A DNA stretch of 64,000 nt from Auricularia sp. M13. Taxonomy: Eukaryota; Basidiomycota; Agaricomycetes; Auriculariales; Auriculariaceae. The stretch covers positions 2,046,001-2,110,000 of the forward strand of contig CM073194.1 in NCBI GenBank assembly GCA_037042915.1. Reading direction: 5' to 3'. The notes below the pieces were generated by a model. That model made no database searches, was not told the DNA's origin, and was given only the letters and a program-made list of their open reading frames with translations. The translations under genes and the position numbers were made by a program. Positions 22,635 through 32,705 of the stretch are shown here, one piece after another (within the stretch, counting starts at the first letter, position 1; every line of letters starts with the position of its first letter).

Positions 22635-23137
22635 GACTCGCTCCGTCCTCATTCCGTCTCTCACTTCTTCTCCACGTCCGCATTCGTGTACATAGCATTG
22701 TAACTCAGCGCTGTAGAGCATGTGTATCGCCTCTTCCGCTCGCTTTTTGTCCTGAGCAGAATCATGATCCTTCATCGCTTGGTGCACACGAGCTATTACC
22801 AGAAGTAAAGCGGTGCCTAATAATTCCCACATGAATACGCGAGTCCGTCCTGCTGAGCCGCAGCGCACGGTTTGGCAATGATTAACAGGGCCTTCATGAC
22901 TTCATGACAATGGCGATCCTAACAGAGATTTGCCAAATATGGACCTTACGTCATCGTTGTTGTATCGCCCCTATAGAGCCGCACGCGAGATTCATTATGG
23001 TGAGAACGCTTCCGACTCGCGCATCGTTTTTCTTGCTTGAAAATTCCTCTCTGACAGCACCCTGCTCTGTGTCCTGCCGGTGAGAGCGGAATCCAGCAAG
23101 GTTTATCATAGGCTGGCTGTTTAGCTCGCCTCAACTC
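22635..23137. other. Intergenic
   Basis: No gene recognised; TACGTCATCG near 22948 resembles the CRE-like half-site. Confidence 0.4.
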
Positions 23138-23145
23138 TATATAAG
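23138..23145 (+). promoter_or_regulatory. TATA box of the 23177 gene
   Basis: TATATAAG 31 bp before the ATG. Confidence 0.55.
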
Positions 23146-23176
23146 CAATGCCTGCATGCGAGCGCGAGAGTCCACC

Positions 23177-24237
23177 ATGACTTCCTTCCCGTTTCTCGAC
23201 GATTCACTCTTCCTGTACCGGCCTATCGTGTTGCCCGCGGCGGGGATCCATTCCCCACGTATTGTGGTATATTTCTCCGTGGTATCTGTCGATGGTACGC
23301 ATCAACGGCTCGCAACGGGAGGCCGCTGACACCATATATTATAGGACGCAAGCTACCCGCGCTCATCTCGTCGCTGTCCAACTCCACTGCCGACCGACCC
23401 CTCCCGCACGGAATACGAGCCCGCGTTCTAGGCGCGTCAAAAGTCGTCGGGAAAACTGTTATAGTCGTCAATGCCACCATACATCCCGCCACGCCGCAGC
23501 TACTCGAAGATCAGGCCGTCGGGAGCTGGCTGTGGGCCATACTTCTGCTCGGAGGGTGGTGCGTTCCGCGGAACTCGCAGTCGCGCAGCCTACACTCGTG
23601 GTCGACGACATTATGGTCGAGCGCCGCGCACAATGGCTTCATGCGCCGGTCTTTATCCGGTTCGTTGTCAGCGAGATCGGCTTACCGTGGAATCTCATCG
23701 CCATTTTCTCAGGTGCCATCGTCGTGGAAGTGATGAGAGCGCGGAGCCCGGGAACGCCGGCAGCAAAGTCGTTATTTCCGGCACGCTGCACTCTTTCTGC
23801 AATGAATATTTCATGGTGGAAGTACTGGATGTGCGAGTCCCCAACGAAATCTCTCCTCCGCGCTCGCTACTGCGCAAGATATTGGCTCTGCTCACTTGCT
23901 CGTGCGCAGTTCTAGCCATCGACGCTGATCCCAGCACTCACACTTTCCCCCAGCGTGACCGGCCCCGCAAATGCTACAGAGTGAGTGTGCTGTGTTTCAG
24001 GTGCGATGCATATTTACAGAGCATGCCTTTAGACCTTCACATTCTCAGCGGGCAGTCAACATCAGTCCCTGTCTGCGTTCTTTGACTGTGGGTGAAGACG
24101 GATCTCTTGACACAGCGTCCCCCCCCCGTGTTATGCTCTCATTGAACCCTTGCCCGCCCGCGCGCTCTGAGCAGTTCGAAATCCCGATGACTCTGCTGTA
24201 TTCTAACGAGTCGTCTGTATCTGTTCTCGATCTGTGA
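23177..24237 (+). CDS. Dual OB-fold-like protein (paralog 7)
   Basis: Starts MTSFPFLDDSLFLYRP, similar to the first residues of paralog 1. A phase-1 intron ends TTATAG at about 23343. First domain: RPLPHGIRARVLGASKVV and KTVIVVNATIHP. A frame change follows, then PTLVVDDIMVERRAQW and HAPVFIR before the phase-2 intron. The second domain opens with Cys (CHRRGSDESAEPG) and has SKVVISGTLHSF and YFMVEVLDVRVPNE. The tail includes SHSQRAVNISPCL and ends SSVSVLDL. One clear break; otherwise the conserved intron positions are kept. Confidence 0.55.
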
Positions 24238-24435
24238 TCTAATGCAAAGCCGTCTTTTGCATTCCCGCCACTCATGTGAATCTAGGACGCGTGGAAAGCA
24301 CGGCGTATGTGAATGACGTAGTAGGATCGTTGACGCAAAGTAATCTTCATGCGTGTATACTGGAAATTTTGCACGGGAAATCGAATAAAGGGCCCGCCTG
24401 CGTGGTTACAACTGCTGCAACCCCTCCTGCTCCCC

Positions 24436-25497
24436 ATGCAGATGACAACTTTTGACTCTGTTCTCACTCTCACCTGTCCCCGGGTCCTACAGCCCAGGGC
24501 GTCTGGGGATCCTTATCTATACGCATACGTTGCTACCGTCGAACGTAGTGGTACATGTTTTGTCGTTGGACTTCGATTCCCCAGCTGATCCACGGCAGGA
24601 TCCAATCTCACCGTCTGCGTCGCGCAGCGTGTCTATGAACCTTCCACAACCGTGTTACATCCCGCGGGACTCGCGCTCAGGTCATTGGCCGGCTCGAAAT
24701 TGTTTGCAAAACTTTTTCGTGAATTGCTCCTCGATTTTCGTTGTCGATTGCCACGACACACCGGAGCCTGAGCAGCCTGCCGATTCGGACGAGCCAGGTC
24801 CCATTCTCATGTTCCCGGGTTGGATTGCTTCTGAAGATCTGGCTCGCGAGTCCGCCACGACCAGCGTTGTGGATATAATCCTCGGGCGCGAGCGCGAACC
24901 GCACAGCGAGCCCGTGATCATTCGGTTGGTATCTTCCTACCGAGTACCTCGCGCTATAGGCTTATACCATGCATCAGATGCACATTCGACAGGACGACTG
25001 AGCATTTGACCGGACTCGGCGACGTGGCAGAGGGCACGCGCGTTGTGGTCTCCGGTGTTCTTACCAGTTTCGCGGACCGGCTCGAAGTCATGGTACACGA
25101 CGTCGATTTTGCCGAAGGTCCACCTTGCACCGCTGTAAGCTTGACTCGTCTGGGTCCGCTACAGAACGTGTCCGCTGCTGCATGCCGATGGTACTGTGAT
25201 ATTCCAGGAAATCGTGCACTTACTGACGTGATGATTCAGGTTGGCAAATGTCATGATTCAGCCGCAGGTTGGTTACTGCTGAAGACCGCTCAAGACACTG
25301 ATTCATTGCTTCCAGGAAGACGACTGCGAGCGAGTCGTCGATTGCGTCCTCCAAACCCGCATTCGTCGCCGCCGCTAATACCGAGCGATGACGCCGACCC
25401 GTGGCCGTTCACACAAAACACGCTGCAGTATCCCAATGTTTTCTACTACGTCATGATAATCGACCGCTTCCTTACATTGCGATGTAGACCTGAGTAA
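24436..25497 (+). CDS. Dual OB-fold-like protein (paralog 8), decayed
   Basis: Starts MQMTTFDSVLTLTCP; the phase-1 intron ends CGGCAG at about 24597. The first domain can be followed as SNLTVCVAQRVYEP, GTRAQVIGRLEIVCKT and FFVNCSSIFVVDC, but across two frame changes. The linker ends EPVIIR. After the phase-2 intron the second domain opens with Cys (CTFDRTTEHLTGLG) and has TRVVVSGVLTSFADR and EVMVHDVDFAEGPPC. A short tail follows (RRLRASRRLRPPNP), stopping at 25497. Very close to paralog 10 in the first domain (GTRAQVxGxxxxxxxTFFV). Confidence 0.5.
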
Positions 25498-25542
25498 CGA
25501 GATGATGACGGCACGCTAATCTATCACGTGCTCTCTGGCGCG

Positions 25543-25550
25543 TGACGTCA
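25543..25550 (+). promoter_or_regulatory. TGACGTCA palindrome
   Basis: Perfect palindrome 118 bp before the ATG at 25668; no clear TATA box in between. Confidence 0.5.
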
Positions 25551-25667
25551 TTGTTGCGGGCTTGCTGCCGCCTCACAAGCAACTCACCACGGAGTACATA
25601 TGATCAGAAAGTGATACGCCCTTCTCTCATACGATCTCTCATACAATTCCCTCCTATCTCGCCCCAA

Positions 25668-26147
25668 ATGCCTCTATATGTCTATGGCGTTCTTGAGCTT
25701 ATGAATTTGACTCTCATCGGCGGCTGCGCTCGTTATCACTCGCGGTGCGAAACGCGGTCTCCATACGGGATCACGTGCGAGGTCTACGCACCGCGGCGAG
25801 ATTTGACTGCCGAAGAAGGTGGAATAGCTTTCGTACTGGGTCCAGCGCACATCGACCAAGACAGACGCGTAGTCGTAATCTCCTGCCAGATTTTACGCGT
25901 GTGGCATGGTCCCCGACAGCGCGGTTTTCTGTGGTTCACCGCCCGCGGCAAAATGATCGGATATGCGGCGGATACCAAGAGTCTGTGGAGATATGCTGTA
26001 GTTACGCGTTCATCCTTACTTGGTCGACGGCATAGATCGATTATTTCGTGCGCTGGTGCAGTTCGTACTGTGAAACCGATTGATAACGTTTCGCAGAGCC
26101 TCCAGGGAGACATGTTGTTCGAAGCTGGGCTTGAAGACAGGCGATGA
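25668..26147 (+). CDS. Short OB-fold-like protein (paralog 9)
   Basis: Single open frame of 159 aa starting MPLYVYGVLELMNLTL and ending FEAGLEDRR. It contains ITCEVYAPRR, GPAHIDQDRRVVVISCQI and FLWFTARGKMIGYAADT. Best match within the window is the short paralog at 9316, with a similar start (M-x-L-x-x-x-GVL-x-LM) and the same absence of a tail. No intron seen. Assignment to the OB-like group is weaker than for the longer members. Confidence 0.45.
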   Translation: MPLYVYGVLELMNLTLIGGCARYHSRCETRSPYGITCEVYAPRRDLTAEEGGIAFVLGPAHIDQDRRVVVISCQILRVWHGPRQRGFLWFTARGKMIGYAADTKSLWRYAVVTRSSLLGRRHRSIISCAGAVRTVKPIDNVSQSLQGDMLFEAGLEDRR

Positions 26148-26877
26148 GGTGGATTTGACCGCGATACCGATGAGATGGGCTCGCAGCTCGCTCGTGTTCG
26201 ATGTTAGGCGAATGGAGAGAAATCAGAGGTGAAGCTGTAATTCATTGTTCGATAATTTCCCAGCAATTGTACCGTTATTATCGATCGCGACACGTGTGTT
26301 TCGAGACAGCAGACACCTTCCCATGCTAGGGAAGGAGAAGATTTTTTTGTCCTGTTTCCATTTTTAGAAGCATGAGAACTGGTGCGCGTAGAGCCGCGCG
26401 TGCAATCGGCCGTCGGCGCTCGGTCTTCTCCTACTCTACTCTCTGCTGCCCAGCACGCCGCAAACGGCACAGGCCATCGGCACCCGTGGACCGGTAGCCC
26501 ACCAGGGGGCGAAGTTCGTTGGTGAGTTGCTCTGGCTGCGTTGACGGTGTTACAGCCATGCTTAACATTTTTTGCAGTATGCAAACCCGCCAGGTGCTCG
26601 ACAACACCGGCAGACACGTCAGCGCGCTTATACCGCTGGTGTAGACCGACTACTGCCGCCCCTCCGCGCACTCTAAGCCTATGCAGCGGGAAACCCGTGG
26701 TCTGATCTTCGTTGGATCATGCTAGGCTGTGAAACGCGTCCTGCTCGTTCACGGTCACGCGCTCGATGTCCAACCATGTGCGATAGCCTGAACACATGCT
26801 GCGCGCTCATGGCGCACTTTCCAGTCGGAATGGCTCAACGAGTGGTCTTGCGTCGGTGTGACTGCGATGACGTCAAT
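26148..26877. other. Intergenic, with a possible secreted-protein remnant
   Basis: A stretch at about 26415-26520 reads as a hydrophobic leader (ALGLLLLYSLLPSTP) followed by QAIGTRGPVAHQGAKFV, and is followed by a well formed 63-bp intron (GTGAGT..TTGCAG, about 26520-26578). No start codon and no family recognised, so it may be a captured fragment. Confidence 0.3.
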
Positions 26878-26951
26878 CATGAGTTTGTATTCGTGCCTGA
26901 CGTCGGGATACTTTTTCCTGACGTGGGAATATCTATGACGTGATGACGTCA
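26878..26951 (+). promoter_or_regulatory. Two TGACGTCA palindromes
   Basis: Perfect copies at 26878-26885 and 26944-26951, upstream of the ATG at 27194, with a further TGACGT half-site in between. Confidence 0.6.
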
Positions 26952-27193
26952 TCAGCGCTCGCCAGTGGCGACCGGTATCGATGATCACTTGCCATTATAT
27001 CCCGACACTCTCGATTGCAAGCCAGGCTGTTACGCATCTCCGCATTGTGTTCATGGGCTTACGGTTTGTGACGTTACGGCGAGAGTCGTCGTGGGCTGGT
27101 GGTTTGGAACATCGGATGTAAACTTCAATCTGACATCTTCAACCTGTATAACAGTCTTGCAGACCCAAGGTTGGACCGTGCGTATCGCTCACC

Positions 27194-28536
27194 ATGCCCC
27201 ATCTTTTTCTCGACGCATTCCTCGACCTGAAATCGCCGACCGTCACACCACCAACGCGACCGGGAGATACTTGGGCCATCGCGTATTTCTCCACTATCGA
27301 GCTCTATTGTTCGTGGGCATTCAATTCACATTGTGCAAATTTTTACTCACTGCCGCCGATTTAGACACGCAAGTTTCGGTTGTGCTTGCCGTCCCCTTTC
27401 GCGATCCCGCCCTGGTCACTATCCACCCTCACGGCACGCGTGCTCAGGTGCTTGGTCCTGCGGATTTCACACGCAATACGTTCTTCGTAAAGACGCAGAA
27501 CGTCTTTGTCTCTGATGCCTCTGTCGACGCCGACGGCTTTACTCGTCCACCGCCAGTTATCAGCTTCAAGGGCACTGTCACTCTGCCTTCCTATGGTGTC
27601 TTCGGTGTCATACTTGGGGGCGGACAACAGTGTCTACCGCCAGTCACCGTCCGGTAAATCTTACTTCGGTTCAATGTGTCAAACCTGACGTCTTTTTGCC
27701 AGCTGCCTGCTTAACAGCGAGGAAGGTCACATCAGCGAATTCCAGCGTCTCGAAGATTACAAGGTGGCCAACGTGTCCGCCGTGCTGAAAGGTGTCGACG
27801 ACGGCATGCTCATTGCAGATGTCCACGACGTCTGTTTCGATGGGGATCGCATTCCCTGCAACGCGCTGCCTTACCCGCGTGTCCACTGCTTTGGTCGAAA
27901 GTGGCGTCCTTTGTCAATGGTACATGTGTCCTTTCTCGCCTTATTCTGCGTACTGACATAGATTGCAGGATGCGTTCTGTAGTAACCGACCCGGAGCAAG
28001 CAGCAGCTCATGCCGTCGAGACACCACAGCCCGCGGCGGTACTGGCAGGGACACCGCAGTCTGCTGCAGTCGCAACAGAAAGCACGACTACGCACGCCAC
28101 GACCGTACTCGCGGGGACGCCCCAGTCCGCCGCAGTCTCCACGAGGACCGGGACTCCGCGATCGCAAGTGAATGCTCGCGACCTTCTCAGGCTGCGAGAG
28201 GAGCTGGAGGCCGCATTCGAGCTCCAATTGGATGGTCGCATGCTGGCCCAAGGAGCCACACCGGCTTCTTCATATACCCCGACGGTCTATTCTCCCTCTC
28301 CGTCCCATTGCTATTCGTTTGCGTCTCCTCAGTATTCTCCCATGCCCCCTCGTCGTACCTCTGCGCACTCACCCACGTCTCCTTACTATTCCCCCACCTC
28401 ACCTGGGTATTCACCAAGTACGCCGACCAATTTGCCTGAACCTCCGCGCCTGGCCACGCCGAAGGACGCTGTTATCAATCCTTTGCCTGCTCCAGTGTAT
28501 CCCGCTCCCCAGCGCATCTATTCCTGTAGCTTCTGA
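27194..28536 (+). CDS. Dual OB-fold-like protein with Pol II CTD-like tail (paralog 10)
   Basis: Exon 1 starts MPHLFLDAFLDLKSP. After an intron ending TTTAG the first domain reads TQVSVVLAVPFRDP, HPHGTRAQVLGPADF and TFFVKTQNVFVSDA, with linker SFKGTVTLPSYGVFGVIL ending TVR. The second domain opens with Cys (CLLNSEEGHISEF) and has VANVSAVLKGVDDG and IADVHDVCFDGDRIPC. An intron near 27908-27967 leads to a long tail: two copies of VLAGTPQSAAV, a Leu/Arg/Glu-rich helix (LLRLREELEAAFELQ), then heptads YSPSPSH, YSFASPQ, HSPTSPY, YSPTSPG, YSPSTPT, ending RIYSCSF. The heptads match the RNA polymerase II CTD consensus YSPTSPS. The exact donor of the tail intron is uncertain. Confidence 0.65.
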
Positions 28537-28601
28537 TACGTGTCGGGCTTATGTAGCTCAGATCTCTCCTGTATCCTGTACGCCTTTTATCCATATATAT
28601 A

Positions 28602-29766
28602 TTTCCATGCGCAGAATTCAGGTTGTCGATGTTATTGGTGCACGGATGCAAATTGCACCGGCTATAACCCGCCGTTCCCTTCCTCTCGCCATGACGCTCG
28701 AGCCCGTCAACGTGCACTTGCTGTCAGTGGCGGACGATAACACATGCTGCTTGCTGCTGCTTGCGGGCTGTAGCGCTCCCTTTGTCGTCCAGTCTACCGC
28801 CGAGCAGTCGACTGTCGATGCAATGGTCGCCCCCCCGCGTACTACTTAGTCTCATCTTCGACGATGACGGGCCTTTGCTCGGCCTCGTCCTCCTAGCCAT
28901 GGCCGCCGCTGTTGGTATCCTTCTCTCGTAAGTGAGCGCGCTCTTCTCGCTGTCTGTATGTTGACGCAAGCACGCGCAGATACACAACTGATGACCGCGT
29001 CGCCCGCCGGATACGCCACGTCCTACACGGTCAGACAACGGGGTAGAGACAGCCTTGCGCCGCGAGTTAAAGTGTGCCTGCCGCCTCCCTCTCCGAGATC
29101 CCAGACGCTGACACTCGGAACGTCCCAAAGGCGTCGAGCCCAGCGCCCAGATGGACGCCGTCAGGTGCGCTGTATCTCCATCCCAATCCACCGTACTGAC
29201 TGTTGGGCTAACTCGCGGGACAGCTCTGGGCCATCATGCTGCGCTACCATCCTCAGCAGCGTATGCGGCGTGCAGCGCGGGAGGAGGCGCATGAGGTCGC
29301 GCGGCGCAGGCAGGGTAATCCTGTCAGCTGGAGCCAGGGGTGCGTGACAGGTCGAATCCAGGCGCAAGAATATGCTGATTCTGGACGTAGTAATCGGAAT
29401 CGGAGACGATATGCGCAGAATGTTGCAGAGGACGAGCGCACAGACTATGTGCGTGACATTTGTCCGTACTACATACTCGTGCTGACATCTGCCATAGTCG
29501 CAACCGCGATGGCGAACTGGTACGACGGCGTGCTGCACACGGGCAAGCGGCCCTATGGCCACCGGGCGCTGGCGCCAATCCCTTCCGTCGCCCTGGCTAC
29601 ACCATGGCGGGCGCAATCGCAAGGGCGGCGCGGCATCTGCGCGCAACAGCCGCGCAGGCGGCGGAAGAGCGCGCGGCCAGAGCTCATGCGGTCGTCGTTG
29701 CAGCAGCAACCGCGGAGCTTGGAGTCGGTGCCGGCTGCGAACGAGTGTGACGCCGAGCGAGAACAA
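28602..29766 (+). other. Region with unresolved plus-strand coding signals
   Basis: Several overlapping open frames and GT..AG intron candidates (e.g. 28929-28979, 29453-29508) suggest a gene. It would carry a hydrophobic segment (LLGLVLLAMAAAVGILLS) and later Arg/Ala-rich helices (AIARAARHLRATAAQAAEE). I could not assemble one continuous product and recognise no family. Could be another element gene that has decayed. Confidence 0.3.
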
Positions 29767-30264
29767 CGGCGGTAGAGCAGGTTTGGAGGCCGCAACCGAC
29801 GCGGGCTCCTCAACCTGCTCCTCCTTCGACTACCGCGTGTTCCTGGTGCATTGGGTTCGCCTGCTCGAGCGGCGGATGGGGACTTGCTCCAGCGCACACC
29901 ACGTCGAGGCTCGCGTCCTGCTCAGCGACATGTTAGGACCCAGCGCTGCGCAGGCCAACTACACGTCCCTCCACCTCGGCTTCACGCACAAGGGCTTCCG
30001 CGCACCATGACGATGCGCATCCCTGCAATGTGCAACATTCGAAACGACATGTCGATGATGCACGCCCGCGGCGGCGCCGCTGCCTCCTCTGAATGCGCGC
30101 GGTAGACAGGATCCCCTGGCAGCAATCGCGCAGAATTAGCAGAAGGCGCGCGGAATCCTCGACGCGTAGCCGACTCACGACGGTGGCGACCTCGGGCGCG
30201 GGCTTGCCGGCAACGATGCGCGGGCGGCCGAGATGCCCAGCGTGTTCGGCAGCCAGTCTGGGCC
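29767..30264. other. No gene recognised
   Basis: GC-rich stretch without a supported open frame, between the unresolved region and the synthase fragment. Confidence 0.35.
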
Positions 30265-30420
30265 ACGCCTCCGGTGCGGCGGTGGACGACGCAAGCTGAA
30301 CCGCGGCTGTCAGTCGTCGACACGGCGCAGATCCTCCTAGGCTGCCCGTTGTGCGACGAGGAGTACTCCCGGACAGCCGTCTTGGGCTGGTGTGTCGAGC
30401 TGGTGGGCAGCTCCTCCGCA
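30265..30420 (+). pseudogene. Farnesyl diphosphate synthase-like gene fragment
   Basis: Over about 150 bp the sequence reads KLNRG, then in the next frame LSVVDTAQILLGCPLCDEEY followed by SRTAVLGWCVELVG. This matches the well known fungal FPP synthase segment (KLNRGLSVVDT .. EEYxxAAVLGWCVELLQ) that lies just before the first Asp-rich motif. The match stops before that motif, and one frame change lies inside it. No other part of the enzyme is seen around it. It is best read as a captured exon fragment without function. Confidence 0.65.
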
Positions 30421-30753
30421 GTGGCTTGGTGGCTGAATATACATATCGGACCCGTGCTTTTATGTGAAGTAATCATTCAGGATATGAAGACTTGGTATCA
30501 GGAATCCAAATCCTTTTGCCATTTGCCTCAGATAACATTGTGTTTCGCAAAGCCTCTGAACAGAACATTCTGCCCAAGGCCAACCTTCATGAGCTGCACA
30601 GCCACCTATGCAAGCAATACATTCCACCCTTGCGGGATTTCACGCGTGCGCAGATCCACCAGCGAGCCTTCTCGGTGCCGCTGGTGCGACTGAATTGACG
30701 GCATATCTTAAATACTTACAGAGTCTGCTTTCTGCTTTGACGTCTTTTCCCCC
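30421..30753. other. Short region between fragment and next gene
   Basis: An open frame at 30492-30698 (with NILPKANLHELHSHLCKQY) looks protein-like but matches no family I recognise and has no clear start or promoter. Confidence 0.3.
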
Positions 30754-32501
30754 ATGGCCAAAGCGACCTCACCAGCGCCTGACCTCGCACCGCCGAAGAA
30801 GAAGAGGGGCAGGAAACCGAAGCCCACGCCCACGACTGCGCGGGAGGCCGTCATTGCCTACCAGTTCGATACAAACCTCATTTTCCGTTTCTCCAAGTTC
30901 CTGCCCCGGCACTTCATTTGCTGCGACGCTCTCGACGAAGTGGCACTGCTGGAGAGGAATCGCGATTGTCTCTCGTCTGTCGGCCGTCGGCCTAAACACG
31001 GCCGTCAACATCAGTTTCCTGTCAATCTGGACGTGAGATTATTGCATTTCTGCTTTTTTCTCGCTTCTCACTTTTTTTTGTTGTCAGCCGGACCTTGACA
31101 TTGACCAGGACGGCTATATATGCTGTAATGTGCTTGCTGCTCTGGCAGTACTGCCGCCATCATACCAGCCGCCCGCCCATCTCTCCGAGGACGACGCCAA
31201 ACTTTACGATACCATGATGCGCAGCTTTCTGTCCTATGAATTGCTCAACGCTGGCTTCGCTCGCGTCGACGACGACGATATAAAAAAACGATCTCTCTGG
31301 CATTGGGGCGAGCAGACTCGCAGCCTCATCTCCGTTGGATTGTCTACTCGCCCTTTGAACAAGGACTCGCCCTTTTGGAACCTCTCGCTTTGCCTCGCCT
31401 CCGCGCTCAACACTGCCTTTGATCACAAGCGCACTGAGCTGCCCTCATGCTTCCGGAAGGTACCGGACGGGTTTCATTGCAACGGTCTCTCGCACTACGA
31501 CGGGAAGCTATGCTACGCGCTTCCCAGCCCCATCACTTGCCATCCCTGCGACAAGGTCGTGCCGCGCGGTTGCCTCGGTTGGGAGCGGCAGACTCATTGC
31601 CTGGCGTGTTGGATGCAGGGTAACACGCGCATTTGTTTTGGATCGGATGCCGGTACCCGACGACGACGATGACGACGACGACGACGACGAAGGCGCGGAC
31701 GACGACCAGGACGACGCAGAAGCGGACGACGTACCCGACAACCAGCGGGGCGGTGCATGGGCCTCGATGAAGGCTGCCGCGGTGGACGAGGATGCTACCA
31801 TGGACGGTGACGAGCAGGACGAGCTTGCAAACGACGACGATAGCGAGTATCTGCCTGAAAAAAAGGTACGTGGACTTCGGTTTCTTAGTTCGATGTGGGA
31901 TTGATGCTTTAGCCCACAGTCCACGCCGCCGCGCACGCGTGCCTCGAGCAAGGCGAAGAAGAGGTCGCCGCCCCGTTCTACGACGAGGCGCAAGAGCAAG
32001 CGCGCCAAGCACGAATACGTGAACGATGACGTGGACGACGACGTGGACGACGGCGTGCAGACGACGAGGCAGCCGCCGCGTTTGACGACGCGCAAGGGCA
32101 AGCGCGCCGACCAGAGCGACGAGGACGACGACATGGACGAACAGGAGTCCGAAGACGAAGCCTCAGAGGTCAGTTATTCGATCACTATCCCACGCTCTGA
32201 CGCATTGTATTCGCCTCGCAGTCTCCTTCCGTGCGCGGTCGTCGGTCGACTGCGAAGGCCAAGAAGTCCGTCCGCGGCACCACTGCCTCTAAGTCCAAGC
32301 GCGCAGAAGCTCAGCATCCCGATGGACACGCGCGCGGCCATGCTGACTATCCGCGAGGATATCAGAGCTCTCAAATCCGAGTTCCGCAAATCACTACGAG
32401 AACTCAAGAAACAGAGCAAGGACGAGCTTCGCGACGTTCACTCGGAGTTGAGGGCTTTGAAGGCGTCCTTGCCAAAGGACAAGTCACCAGAAGTGCAGTA
32501 G
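30754..32501 (+). CDS. AT-hook, acidic and coiled-coil protein
   Basis: Starts MAKATSPAPDLAPPKKK and has an AT-hook-like KKRGRKPKP, suggesting minor-groove DNA binding. A globular part follows (AREAVIAYQFDTNLIFRF, LPRHFICCDALDEVAL) and, after an intron, DLDIDQDGYICCNVLAAL and a Cys/His-rich block (CNGLSHYDGKLCYAL, CHPCDKV, CLACW) that could bind zinc. Next come an acidic stretch (DDDQDDAEADDVPD), a basic stretch after a CCACAG acceptor (KAKKRSPPRSTTRRKSKRAK), and a C-terminal coiled coil (IREDIRALKSEFRKSLREL). A GAC repeat (31661-31690) is either a poly-Asp exon or part of an intron (31620-31692). The join into the coiled coil needs an alternative acceptor or reading through an intron. Unknown family. 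Confidence 0.55.
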
Positions 32502-32586
32502 ATCATTACGGGTTTCTTTTCAATACACGCGACGCCTTGATGTACTACCGTAGCGCAGCGGAGGCTTCCCTTGTATGTACATACTG
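32502..32586. other. 3' flank of the AT-hook gene
   Basis: Short non-coding stretch before the inverted repeat module. Confidence 0.4.
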
Positions 32587-32705
32587 AGTTAAAAACATGT
32601 TTCCAGCGGCGGCTGGGTGTTTAAAACGTGTTGTAAACAGCCTGTTAAAAACAATGTTTTTAACTTGACCCTTTTCCACAGCATCCTACTGCTGCCCGCC
32701 AGATC
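32587..32705 (-). repeat. Right inner module (inverted)
   Basis: On the minus strand reads GCAGTAGGATGCTGT followed by GTTAAAAACATTGTTTTTAAC and GTTTTAAAC, mirroring the module at 3785-3885. Confidence 0.6.

Noticed and set aside
29161-29897. Overlapping long frames on both strands in 29.2-29.9 kb
   Set aside because: Arg/Ala-rich in all frames because of GC content; no product could be chosen with confidence.
31508-32134. Minus-strand Ser/Val-rich open frames
   Set aside because: They are the complement of Asp/Lys-rich coding repeats on the plus strand.
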